This document shows, piece by piece, positions 17,109-24,820 of a stretch of 64,000 nt of DNA; position 1 is the first letter of the stretch; each line of letters begins with the position of its first letter. Under the pieces are notes generated by a model that was not told where the DNA came from, made no database searches, and was given only the letters and a program-made list of their open reading frames with translations. Made by a program: the position numbers and the translations under genes. The DNA comes from Kitasatospora sp. MAP12-44. Lineage in GTDB: Bacteria > Actinomycetota > Actinomycetes > Streptomycetales > Streptomycetaceae. Location: positions 2,108,001-2,172,000 of the forward strand of contig NZ_JARZAE010000004.1 in the NCBI RefSeq assembly GCF_029892095.1, in the 5' to 3' direction.

Positions 17109-17480
17109 CTAGATCCGCCAGGAGCGGATCCGGTCGGCCGCCGCGAAGACGTCCGCCTTGGTGTCGGCCACGTCGCGGGCCAGCTCGACCAGCGCGCCGT
17201 ACGGCGGGTCGATGCCCTCCTTGGCGGCGTGCATGTACGCCGCCGTCGCCATGCAGGCATAGAGGTTGTTGCGGACCGGCAGCGGCCGCAGCAGCACGAT
17301 GGTGTGCATCAGCGCGGCCGCGCACCACGCCGGATCGGCGTCGTGGCCCAGCTGCGCGGTGTTCACCCGGTGCCGGGCGACGGCGGCCTGCAGCGCCGAG
17401 TAGTCGCGGACGCTGAGGTCCTCCGGTGAGGCCTGCTCCTGGACGTCGAGGAGCCAGCGGATGTCGACGTGCAGGATCAT
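17109..17480 (-). CDS. Fic/Doc-like toxin with altered active-site motif
   Basis: A 123-residue Doc-type Fic-fold protein. The region ALMHTIVLLRPLPVRNNLYACMATAAYM occupies the place of the Fic motif HPFxxGNKR: catalytic His is Arg, the Asn is kept, and the following Lys/Arg are Asn/Leu. Canonical AMP transfer or kinase activity is therefore doubtful, but the same RPLPxRN pattern is, to my knowledge, usual in a Streptomyces Fic-like toxin subfamily, so it is not random decay. Its ATG overlaps the antitoxin stop by one base (TGATG). The likely role is a type II toxin-antitoxin module acting in the cytoplasm; the target is unknown. Confidence 0.75.
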   Translation of the reverse strand: MILHVDIRWLLDVQEQASPEDLSVRDYSALQAAVARHRVNTAQLGHDADPAWCAAALMHTIVLLRPLPVRNNLYACMATAAYMHAAKEGIDPPYGALVELARDVADTKADVFAAADRIRSWRI

Positions 17481-17707
17481 CAGGCCACACTGCGCTTCGC
17501 GGCAGGCGTGTCCTCCGGGAAGGCGGCGTCGAACTCCTCCAGGTGCGCGTTCCAGAACGCCACCGCGTGGTTGACGAACGTCCGGCGCTGCTGCTCGCGC
17601 ACGCTGAGGTCGTGCACATAGGCCTTGACGCTCTTGCCGTCCGCCGCCGCGGCCTCACGGATCGCGGCCAGTTCGGTCTCCGTGTACTCGATGTTGAGAG
17701 CTGGCAT
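17480..17707 (-). CDS. Antitoxin, probable ribbon-helix-helix type
   Basis: A 75-residue protein. The N-terminus (MPALNIEYTETELAAIREAA, then AAADGKSVKAYVHDLSVREQ) looks like a strand followed by two helices, the pattern of ribbon-helix-helix antitoxins. The C-terminal half is acidic and probably wraps the Fic-like toxin encoded downstream. It lies first in the operon, as usual for autoregulated toxin-antitoxin pairs. A pair of GGTACC hexamers 11 bp apart directly upstream (17717-17733) is the likely operator. The start at 17707 is the only Met at the domain boundary. Confidence 0.75.
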   Translation of the reverse strand: MPALNIEYTETELAAIREAAAADGKSVKAYVHDLSVREQQRRTFVNHAVAFWNAHLEEFDAAFPEDTPAAKRSVA

Positions 17708-17716
17708 ACCGGCCAG

Positions 17717-17733
17717 GGTACCGGACAGGTACC
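17717..17733. promoter_or_regulatory. Candidate toxin-antitoxin operator
   Basis: GGTACC at 17717-17722 and 17728-17733, 11 bp apart (one helical turn), start ten bases upstream of the antitoxin ATG. Tandem short sites at helical spacing suit a ribbon-helix-helix repressor. Inference from position and spacing. Confidence 0.35.
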
Positions 17734-17743
17734 ACGGCCGGGA

Positions 17744-17786
17744 GGCAGTGCGGGAAGACTTCGAGGCAGGCTCTACCCGCACTGCC
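17744..17786 (-). terminator. Inverted repeat between ABC-F and antitoxin genes
   Basis: GGCAGTGCGGG (17744-17754) pairs perfectly with CCCGCACTGCC (17776-17786) across a 21-nt loop, overlapping no more than the upstream edge of the ABC-F stop region. Both flanking genes run on the minus strand, with the ABC-F gene upstream of... the antitoxin being downstream, so its location just past the ABC-F stop at 17793 suggests a weak terminator. Confidence 0.35.
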
Positions 17787-17792
17787 GCCCGC

Positions 17793-19403
17793 TCAGCTCG
17801 GGTCCACCGGGCGCAGCCCCCGCTCGTCCAACTGCAGCCACCGGGTGACCCCGATGCCCCGCAGGAACGGCAGGTCGTGGCTGGCCACGACCAGGGCGCC
17901 CCGGTAGGAGGCCAGCGCCTGGGTGAGCTGGCGGGTGCTGGCGAGGTCCAGGTTGTTGGTCGGCTCGTCGAGCAGCAGCAGCTGCGGCGGCGGGTCGGCC
18001 AGCAGCAGGGCCGCCAGGGTGGCCCGGAACCGCTCGCCGCCCGAGAGCGTGCCCGCGAGCTGATCGGCCCGGCCGCCCCGGAACAGGAAGCGGGCCAGCC
18101 GCGCCCTGACCAGGTTGTCGCCCTGCGCGGGCGCGAACTGCTTGACGTTCTGCACCACACTCAGCGTGTCGTCCAGCAGGTCGAGCCGCTGCGGCAGGTG
18201 GCGCAGCGCCACCGGGGTGCTGATCTCGCCTGCCAGCGGGGGGAGTTCACCCGCGATGGCGCGCAGCAGAGTGGACTTGCCGGACCCGTTGCGCCCGATC
18301 AGCGCGATCCGCTCGGGGCCGCGCAGCTCCAGCTTGACGCTCGCGCCGTACACCGGGCGGACGTTGTCCAGCATCAGCACGGTGCGCCCGGCCGGCACCT
18401 CGGTGCGCGGAAGGTCGATGCGGATCTCCGCGTCGTCGCGCACCGCCTCCTCGGCGGTGTTCAGCCGCTCGCGGGCGTCCTCCAGGCGGTCGCTGTGCAG
18501 ACCGCGCACCCGCCCGGCGGTGACCTCGGCCTTGCGCTGGAGCGCACCCGAGATGATCTTCGGGTCGTTGCGCTGCTCGGACCGCTTCCTGCCGTAGACG
18601 GCGCTGCGTTCGAGCTTGTGCCGGGCGTCGATCAGGTCCCGCTTCTGGCGGTCGACATCGGCCCGCGCGGAGCGGACGGCCCGCTCCGCCGTCTCCTGCT
18701 CGGCCGCCAGCGTGCGCTCGTACGCGGCGTAGTTGCCGCCGTACCAGCGCACGCCGCCGTCGCGCAGATCGGCGATCTGGTCGACGTGGGCGAGGAGTTC
18801 GCGGTCGTGGCTGACCACGACCAGCACGCCCGTCCAGCTCTGCACGGCCTCGTAGAGGCGGGCCCGGGCCCAGCGGTCCAGGTTGTTGGTCGGCTCGTCC
18901 AGCAGCAGCACGTCCGGGCGCTCCAGCAGCAGCGCCGCCAGCCGCAGCAGCACGGCCTCGCCGCCGGAGAGTTCGCCGGTCGTCCGGTCGAGGTCCAGCG
19001 CGCCGAGGCCGAGCCGGTCCAGGGTCGCCCGGGCGCGCTCCTCGACGTCCCAGTCGTCGCCGAGCGCGGTGAAGTGCGCCTCGGCCACGTCGCCGGACTC
19101 GATCGCGTGCAGCGCCTGGCGGCGGGCCCGGATCCCAAGCGCCTCGTCCACGCGCAGTTCGGTGTCGAGGGTGAGGCCCTGCGGCAGGTAGCCGATCTCG
19201 CCGGCCACCCTGACGCTGCCGGAGCCGGGGGTCAGCTCGCCCGCGAGCAGCCGCAGCAGGGTCGACTTGCCGGCGCCGTTGAGGCCGATCAGGCCGGTGC
19301 GGCCCGGTCCCACCGCGAGGTGGAAGCGCTCCAGGACGGACTTGCCGTCGGGCCACTCGAAGCTCAGGTCGGTGCAGAGGATGGAGGTGGTGGGCGATGT
19401 CAT
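17793..19403 (-). CDS. ABC-F family ATPase (ribosome-protection type candidate)
   Basis: A 536-residue protein made of two ABC ATPase domains without membrane segments. The first has GLNGAGKS, LSGGEAVLLRLAALLL and LLLLDEPTNNLD; the second has GRNGSGKS, LSGGERFRATLAALLL and the same DEPTNNLD; the linker between (about 220-320) is charged and helical. ABC-F proteins bind the ribosomal E site; some expel antibiotics and others tune translation. The ATG at 19403 has AGGAGG 5 bases upstream. An in-frame extension of 33 codons upstream is Pro-rich and probably leader. A second, divergent ABC-F gene starts 281 bp away. Antibiotic-resistance function is possible but not shown. Confidence 0.92.
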   Translation of the reverse strand: MTSPTTSILCTDLSFEWPDGKSVLERFHLAVGPGRTGLIGLNGAGKSTLLRLLAGELTPGSGSVRVAGEIGYLPQGLTLDTELRVDEALGIRARRQALHAIESGDVAEAHFTALGDDWDVEERARATLDRLGLGALDLDRTTGELSGGEAVLLRLAALLLERPDVLLLDEPTNNLDRWARARLYEAVQSWTGVLVVVSHDRELLAHVDQIADLRDGGVRWYGGNYAAYERTLAAEQETAERAVRSARADVDRQKRDLIDARHKLERSAVYGRKRSEQRNDPKIISGALQRKAEVTAGRVRGLHSDRLEDARERLNTAEEAVRDDAEIRIDLPRTEVPAGRTVLMLDNVRPVYGASVKLELRGPERIALIGRNGSGKSTLLRAIAGELPPLAGEISTPVALRHLPQRLDLLDDTLSVVQNVKQFAPAQGDNLVRARLARFLFRGGRADQLAGTLSGGERFRATLAALLLADPPPQLLLLDEPTNNLDLASTRQLTQALASYRGALVVASHDLPFLRGIGVTRWLQLDERGLRPVDPS

Positions 19404-19684
19404 GGAGGCCTCCTGCGGGTTGCCGAAAAGGGGGTGGGTAGCAACACGGGAGATCACCGCTGGAGTCCATGCGGGCACGACGGGAGGGCGGGCGGAGAGC
19501 ACGCGTCACACCGAGGTCGTACAGCACGCTCGAAAACACCGCGCGGGGGAATCAGCGCGGGCAAGCGGTGTCTCGTGACCTCAGTAGAGCAACGGCCTTC
19601 TCCTGTCAGGTGTGCCTCGATCCAGCAGGCTCCACGCTAGGACGGCGGCCGGGCCCACCGCAAAGCATTTAGGATCGAGCCATC
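19404..19684. other. Shared promoter region of two divergent ABC-F genes
   Basis: A 281-bp non-coding spacer. On the minus strand short open frames run toward the ABC-F start, one of them in frame with it (33 codons, Pro-rich) and one overlapping it out of frame. ABC-F resistance genes are often controlled by leader-peptide attenuation, but no clear alternative hairpins or short stop-terminated leader was found. Nothing else was recognised. Confidence 0.4.
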
Positions 19685-21322
19685 ATGAGTGCCACTCTCG
19701 TAACCAAGGATCTGAGCGCCGGCCACGGCGACCGCACCCTCTTCGCCGGCCTCGACCTGGTCGTCGCGCCGGGCGAGGTGACCGGCCTGGTCGGCGTCAA
19801 CGGCGCCGGCAAGTCGACGCTGCTGCGCCTGCTGGCCGGCCTCGACCAGCCCGAGGGCGGCTCGATCTCGCTCAGCCCGCCCTCCGCCACGGTCGGCCAC
19901 CTGCCGCAGGAGCCGGACCGCCGGCCGGGCGAGTCCGTCCGTGAGTTCCTGGCCCGGCGCACCGGTGTGGCCGCCGCGCAGGCGGCCCTGGACGAGGCGA
20001 CCGAGGGCCTGGTGGAGGGCCGCCCCGGCTCCGACGACGCGTACGCCGACAGCCTGGACCGCTGGCTCGACCTGGGCGGCGCCGACCTGGAGGAGCGCGC
20101 CGAGGAGGTCGCGGACTCGCTCGGCCTCAAGGTCGGCCTGGACCTCCCGATGACCGCGCTCTCCGGCGGCCAGGCCGCCCGCGCGGGCCTGGCCTCGCTG
20201 CTGCTCTCGCGCTACGACATCTTCCTGCTCGACGAGCCCACCAACGACCTGGACCTGGACGGCCTGGCCCGCCTGGAGTCCTTCGTCACCGGGCTGCGCG
20301 CCGCCACCGTGGTGATCAGCCACGACCGCGAGTTCCTGGCCCGCACGGTGACCCGGGTGCTGGAGCTGGACCTCGCCCAGCAGCAGGTCAACCTCTACGG
20401 CGGCGGCTACGACTCCTACCTCGCCGAGCGCGAGCGGGCCCGCAACCACGCCCGCGAGGAGTACGAGGAGTACGCCGACACCAAGGCGGGCCTGGAGGCC
20501 CGGTCCCGGATGCAGAAGGGCTGGGCGGACAAGGGCGTGCGCAACGCGCTCAAGAAGAGCCCGGACAGCAACAAGGCCCGCAAGGCCGCCGCCACCTCCT
20601 CCTCGGAGAAGCAGGCCGCCAAGGCCAAGCAGACCCAGCGCATGATCGAGCGCCTGGACGTGGTCGAGGAGCCGCGCAAGGAGTGGGAGCTGCGGATGGA
20701 GATCGCCGCCGCCCCGCGCTCCGGCGCAGTGGTCGCCACGCTGCGCCAAGCCGCCGTGCGCCTGGGCGAGTTCGGCTTCGGCCCGGTGAACCTCCAGATC
20801 GACTGGGCGGACCGGGTGGCCATCACCGGCGCCAACGGCGCGGGCAAGTCCACCCTGCTGGCCGCGCTGCTCGGCCGGCTCGAACTCGACTCCGGCGAGG
20901 CCTTCCTGGGCTCCGGTGTGGTGGTCGGCGAGGTGGACCAGGCGCGCGGGCTCTTCCTCGGCGACGAACCGCTGATGGAGGCTTTCGGCGCGGCCGTGCC
21001 CGAGCTGGCGGCGGCCGATCTGCGCACCCTGCTGGCCAAGTTCGGCCTCAAGGCGGCGCATGTGCTGCGTCCGGCCGCCACCCTCTCGCCCGGCGAGCGG
21101 ACCCGGGCGGCGCTCGCGCTGCTGCAGGCCCGCGGGGTGAACCTGCTGGTCCTGGACGAGCCGACCAACCACCTGGACCTGCCCGCCATCGAGCAGTTGG
21201 AGTCGGCGCTGTCCGGCTACACCGGGACGCTGCTGCTGGTCACCCACGACCGGCGGATGCTGGAGGCGGTCACCGTGAACCGCCGGATCGCGGTCGCCGA
21301 CGGTACGGTCAGCGAGCTCTGA
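19685..21322 (+). CDS. ABC-F family ATPase
   Basis: A 545-residue duplicated ABC ATPase with no transmembrane part. Walker A loops GVNGAGKS (about 39-46) and GANGAGKS (about 384-391), signatures LSGGQAARAGLASLLL and LSPGERTRAALALL, and DEPTND/DEPTNH Walker B segments are present. The inter-domain region (about 240-330) is long and highly charged (ARNHAREEYEEYADTKAG, then RKAAATSSSEKQAAKAKQ), as in ABC-F proteins that reach toward the peptidyl-transferase centre. The second signature has Pro instead of Gly. It is divergent from another ABC-F gene of a different subtype, sharing a 281-bp promoter region. A translation factor or resistance role cannot be separated by sequence alone. Confidence 0.92.
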   Translation: MSATLVTKDLSAGHGDRTLFAGLDLVVAPGEVTGLVGVNGAGKSTLLRLLAGLDQPEGGSISLSPPSATVGHLPQEPDRRPGESVREFLARRTGVAAAQAALDEATEGLVEGRPGSDDAYADSLDRWLDLGGADLEERAEEVADSLGLKVGLDLPMTALSGGQAARAGLASLLLSRYDIFLLDEPTNDLDLDGLARLESFVTGLRAATVVISHDREFLARTVTRVLELDLAQQQVNLYGGGYDSYLAERERARNHAREEYEEYADTKAGLEARSRMQKGWADKGVRNALKKSPDSNKARKAAATSSSEKQAAKAKQTQRMIERLDVVEEPRKEWELRMEIAAAPRSGAVVATLRQAAVRLGEFGFGPVNLQIDWADRVAITGANGAGKSTLLAALLGRLELDSGEAFLGSGVVVGEVDQARGLFLGDEPLMEAFGAAVPELAAADLRTLLAKFGLKAAHVLRPAATLSPGERTRAALALLQARGVNLLVLDEPTNHLDLPAIEQLESALSGYTGTLLLVTHDRRMLEAVTVNRRIAVADGTVSEL

Positions 21323-21370
21323 CCGGACAGAGGTCTGTACCACCCTCTTCCCTGCGGCGCGGTCATGTGC

Positions 21371-21398
21371 TGTGCTGTCGACCATGGTTGACAGCACA
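21371..21398. promoter_or_regulatory. 28-bp near-perfect palindrome over a start codon
   Basis: TGTGCTGTC (21371-21379) and GACAGCACA (21390-21398) flank the self-complementary ACCATGGT (21381-21388); only the single base pair 21380/21389 breaks symmetry. The centre is the first ATG of the nitroreductase frame. It may be an operator for an unknown repressor or, if transcribed, a hairpin hiding the start codon. Confidence 0.7.
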
Positions 21399-22058
21399 GC
21401 GGCCGCGACGGACCACCCCACCGTCCCGCTCCGCCCGATGACCGTGCCCGCCCACGAGGCCGCGGCCCGCAGCAGGTCCTTCCACGAGGTCATGGCGCAG
21501 CGCCGGACTGTCCGCGACTACTCGACCCGCCCGATCCCCGACGAGGTGATCGACTGGGCGATCCGGACGGCCGCCACCGCGCCCAGCGGCGCGCACGTCC
21601 AGCCCTGGCGCTTCGTGGTGATCACCGATCCGGAGCGCAAGCGCCTGCTGCGCGAGGCCGCCGAGGCGGAGGAGCGCGAGTTCTACGCGCACCGGGCCTC
21701 CGAGGAATGGCTGGCGGCGCTGGCCCCGATCGGCACCGACTGGCGCAAGCCCTTCCTGGAGGACGCGCCCGCGGTGATCGTGGTCTTCGAGGTGCACAAG
21801 GGCCCGCACTCGCCGCGCCCTTACTACACCAAGGAGTCGGTGGGCATCGCGGTCGGGCTGCTGCTGGCGAGCCTGCACCAGGCGGGCCTGGCCACCCTCA
21901 CCCACACCCCTAGCCCGATGCGCTTCCTCAACGAGGTCTGCGAACGCCCGGCCGAGGAACGCGCCTCCTACGTCATCCCGGTGGGCTATCCGGCCGAGGA
22001 CGCCCGGGTGCCCGACCTGCGGCGCAAGCCGCTGGACGACGTCATCATCCGCCTGTAA
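21384..22058 (+). CDS. Nitroreductase-family FMN oxidoreductase
   Basis: A 224-residue protein of the nitroreductase fold, which reduces substrates with NAD(P)H via FMN. Typical elements are RRTVRDYSTRPIPDEVIDWAIRTAATAPSGAHVQPWRFVVI (phosphate and flavin contacts with Arg, Ser and the PSG-Q-PW loop), YYTKESVGIAVGLLLASLHQAGLATL and the C-terminal VIPVGYPAEDARVP. The physiological substrate is unknown. The first ATG (21384) lies in the centre of a 28-bp palindrome and lacks a ribosome site; the ATG at 21438 (MTVPAHEAAARS) also precedes the conserved fold and could be the true start, leaving the palindrome as an upstream operator. Confidence 0.88.
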   Translation: MVDSTAAATDHPTVPLRPMTVPAHEAAARSRSFHEVMAQRRTVRDYSTRPIPDEVIDWAIRTAATAPSGAHVQPWRFVVITDPERKRLLREAAEAEEREFYAHRASEEWLAALAPIGTDWRKPFLEDAPAVIVVFEVHKGPHSPRPYYTKESVGIAVGLLLASLHQAGLATLTHTPSPMRFLNEVCERPAEERASYVIPVGYPAEDARVPDLRRKPLDDVIIRL

Positions 22059-22102
22059 GGGCAGCGAAATCTCCTGGTCAGCGGCGTTCCCGCAGTGTCA
22101 TC

Positions 22103-22714
22103 ATGCTTGTCATGAACCGCACTTCAGAAGCCTCGGCGCCACCCCTGCCGGCCTTCGTCCGCCCCCCGGAACTGCTCGCCCTGCCGGGCGGCGTCTCCCT
22201 GCGCCGGCGCACCGTCGCCGACGTCGTCCCGTTCAACGCCGCGGTGGTCCGCAACCTGGACCACCTGCGGCCGTTCATGCCGTGGGCCCTGTCGGCGCCG
22301 TCCCTGGAACGCACCCGGGAGATGACCGAGCTCGGCTGGAAGATCTGGGAGGACGGCACCGACTTCATGTACGTCGCCGGGCTGGACGACGCCCCCGGCA
22401 GCGTGGTCGGCGCTTTCGGCCTGCACGGCCGGATCGGCCCGGCCGCGCTGGAGATCGGCTACTGGGTGGACGCGGCGTTCACCGGCCGCGGCATCGCCAC
22501 CAACGCGTCGGCGGCGCTCACCGCCGCCGCGCTGGAGCTGCCCGGCATCCACCGGGTGGAGATCCACTGCGACGAGGCGAACCCCGCCAGCGCGGCTGTC
22601 CCGCGCAAACTCGGCTACCGGCTCGACCGCATCCAGGACGCCGAGATCAGCGCACCGGCCGAGACCGGCCGCAAGCTGATCTGGATCAAGGACGCGCCCG
22701 CCGACGCGGTGTGA
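22103..22714 (+). CDS. GNAT N-acetyltransferase, RimJ/RimL-like
   Basis: A 203-residue acetyl-CoA-dependent acyltransferase. The RimJ/RimL pattern is clear: LRRRTVADVVPFNAAVVRN, IGPAALEIGYWVDAAFTGRGIATNASAALTAAAL (acetyl-CoA loop GRGIAT) and VEIHCDEANPASAAVPRKLGYRLD. Family members acetylate the N-termini of ribosomal proteins or small amines; the substrate here is unknown. Two starts are possible (22103 ATG, or the ATG three codons later); neither has a strong ribosome site. It stands alone between the nitroreductase and the convergent DNA ligase gene, with only three bases to the latter's stop. Confidence 0.88.
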   Translation: MLVMNRTSEASAPPLPAFVRPPELLALPGGVSLRRRTVADVVPFNAAVVRNLDHLRPFMPWALSAPSLERTREMTELGWKIWEDGTDFMYVAGLDDAPGSVVGAFGLHGRIGPAALEIGYWVDAAFTGRGIATNASAALTAAALELPGIHRVEIHCDEANPASAAVPRKLGYRLDRIQDAEISAPAETGRKLIWIKDAPADAV

Positions 22715-22717
22715 CGC

Positions 22718-24778
22718 TCAGCCGAGCAGCTCCGCGAGGAGTTCGCCGCCGAGCAGTTCGGCGAACTCCTCGCAGCCGAGCACCGGGACGCCGAGCTGCT
22801 CCGCCTTGGCCCGCTTCGAGCCGGCCTTCTCCCCCGCCACCAGCAGCGCGGTCCGGGCGGAGATCGTCGAGGACGCGGTGCCGCCGGCCCGCTCGACCAG
22901 CTCGTTGACCGCCGTACGCGACAGCCCGGCCAGCGGACCGGTCATCGTCCCGGTGACCACCACGGCCCGACCGGCCAGCGGCCCATCCGCCGCCGGCTGC
23001 CCGGCCCCGACTGCCGGCGGTTCGGCGCCCGGCTCCCGGTCGTTCACCCCGGCTGCCGCCAACTTGTCGAGAACGGGAGCGAGTTCGGCCAGCTCCGCGA
23101 CCACCAGCGCGGCCTTCTCGGCGCCGATCCCGGCCACCTGCGCCAACTGCTCGGCGTCCGCCGCCCGGACGGCCGCCATGGTGGCGAAGTGCCGGGCGAT
23201 CCGCCGCGACATCGAGCGACCCGTACCGCGCACGCCCAACGCGCAGAACACCTTGCTGAGCGGCTGGCGCCTGGCCCGTTCGATGGCCACCAGCAGGTTG
23301 TCCGCGCTGACCTCACCCATCCGGTCCAGGCTCAGCAGCTGCTCCCGGGTGAGGGTGAACAGGTCGGCGAAGTCGGCCACCAGACCGGCCTCGACCAGCT
23401 GGACGGCCCGGGTGCCGCCCAGCCCCGCGATGTCCAACTGGTCGCGCCCGACCGCGTAGCGCACCGAGGCCACCGCCTGGCAGCCGCGCCCGCGCACGCA
23501 CCGCCAGCGCTGCTGCGTGGTGTCGATGGCGTCCCCGCAGCACGGGCAGACGCTCGGGAACACGATCGGCAGCTCCGCCCCCGTGCGCAGCTGCACCAGC
23601 GGCGCCTCGACCCGCGGGATGACGTCCCCCGCGCGGTACAGCGAGACCTGGTCGCCCAGCATCAGGCCGCGCCGCTGGATATCGGCCGGGTTGTGCAGCG
23701 TCGCGTAGCCGACCATCGCGCCGTCCACCAGGACGGGTTCCAGCACGGCGCGCGGCGCGATGACGCCGGTGCGCCCGACGTTCCACTCCACCGCGAGCAG
23801 GCGGGTGATCCGGTGCGCGGCGGGCAGCTTGTAGGCGATCGCCCAGCGCGGGGCACGCGAGCCCTCGCCGGCCGCCTGCTGGTCCGCGGCAGCGTCCGCC
23901 TTGATGACGATCCCGTCGATGCCGTACGGGAGTTCGGGCCGGGCGGCGGCGATCTCGGCGATCCGCCGCTGCACCTCGGCCACTGTGGCGCAGTGCGTCA
24001 CCGGCGCCGCCTGGACTCCCAACTCGGCTATCCTGGCGATCACTTGGTGATGCTCACCGGTCAATCCCGGGTCGGTCGTTGCCGGGTCGGTCGTTGCCTG
24101 GGCGCCGTAGCCGAAGAAACTGAGCTCCACCCGGTAGGCGCGGTCCTTGGCGCGCAGGGTGCCGGCCGCCCCGTTGCGCGGGTTGGCGAACGGCGCGGCG
24201 CCGTGCTCGGTGCGCAGGGCGTTGGCGCGCTCGAACTGCTCGTCGGTCAGCAGGACTTCGCCGCGCAGTTCGACGTCGAGCGGCTCGCCGAGCTCGGCCG
24301 GCAGGCCCAGCACGCTGGTCGCGGCGTGCGTGATGTCCTCACCGGCCAGGCCGTCGCCCCGGGTGATCAGCTGGACCAACCGCCCGCCGCGGTAGCGGGC
24401 GGCCACCGCCAGGCCGTCCAGCTTGGGCTCCACGGACCAGCCGCCCGCCACCGGGCGGCCGATCCTGCGCTCCACCCCAGCCGCCCAACTCTCCAGCTCC
24501 GCACCGGAGAAGACGTTGTCCAGGCTGAGCATCGGCGCGCTGTGCGGAACGTCGCCGACGAGCGTGCCGCCGGCCACCTTGCCGGTCGGCGAGTGCGGCA
24601 GCACGGCCTGCGGATGAGCCTCCTCGAACCCGGCGATGGCCCGGACGAGTGCGTCGTACTCGTCGTCGTCCAACGCGGTCGCACCGTCGGTGTAGTACGC
24701 CTGCGCCGCAGCGGCGGCGTCGGCCACCGCCTGGGCGTAGGCAGCAGGGGACAGCGGAAGGGTGGCGTTTGGGGTCAT
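22718..24778 (-). CDS. ligA: NAD+-dependent DNA ligase (LigA type)
   Basis: A 686-residue ligase that seals 3'-OH/5'-phosphate nicks using NAD+. Domain order is complete: Ia domain with the [22 protein letters not shown]-binding region, nucleotidyltransferase with Lys119 in KLDG, OB-fold ([16 protein letters not shown]), a four-cysteine zinc finger (CPCC and CVRGRGC), helix-hairpin-helix repeats (about 480-590) and a C-terminal BRCT domain ([12 protein letters not shown]). The acidic/alanine-rich stretch before the BRCT is longer than usual. Some streptomycetes carry more than one NAD+ ligase; whether this is the essential copy cannot be told here. ATG 24778 is preferred to an upstream in-frame start that would add ten residues. 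Confidence 0.93.
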   Translation of the reverse strand: MTPNATLPLSPAAYAQAVADAAAAAQAYYTDGATALDDDEYDALVRAIAGFEEAHPQAVLPHSPTGKVAGGTLVGDVPHSAPMLSLDNVFSGAELESWAAGVERRIGRPVAGGWSVEPKLDGLAVAARYRGGRLVQLITRGDGLAGEDITHAATSVLGLPAELGEPLDVELRGEVLLTDEQFERANALRTEHGAAPFANPRNGAAGTLRAKDRAYRVELSFFGYGAQATTDPATTDPGLTGEHHQVIARIAELGVQAAPVTHCATVAEVQRRIAEIAAARPELPYGIDGIVIKADAAADQQAAGEGSRAPRWAIAYKLPAAHRITRLLAVEWNVGRTGVIAPRAVLEPVLVDGAMVGYATLHNPADIQRRGLMLGDQVSLYRAGDVIPRVEAPLVQLRTGAELPIVFPSVCPCCGDAIDTTQQRWRCVRGRGCQAVASVRYAVGRDQLDIAGLGGTRAVQLVEAGLVADFADLFTLTREQLLSLDRMGEVSADNLLVAIERARRQPLSKVFCALGVRGTGRSMSRRIARHFATMAAVRAADAEQLAQVAGIGAEKAALVVAELAELAPVLDKLAAAGVNDREPGAEPPAVGAGQPAADGPLAGRAVVVTGTMTGPLAGLSRTAVNELVERAGGTASSTISARTALLVAGEKAGSKRAKAEQLGVPVLGCEEFAELLGGELLAELLG

Positions 24779-24820
24779 GTCGAATATTCTCCCGACCCCC
24801 ACTGACAATCAGGGCAGCCG

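Noticed and set aside
19404..19502. Leader-peptide attenuator in front of the minus-strand ABC-F gene
   Set aside because: The in-frame extension has no stop before the main start, and no alternative hairpins were evident.
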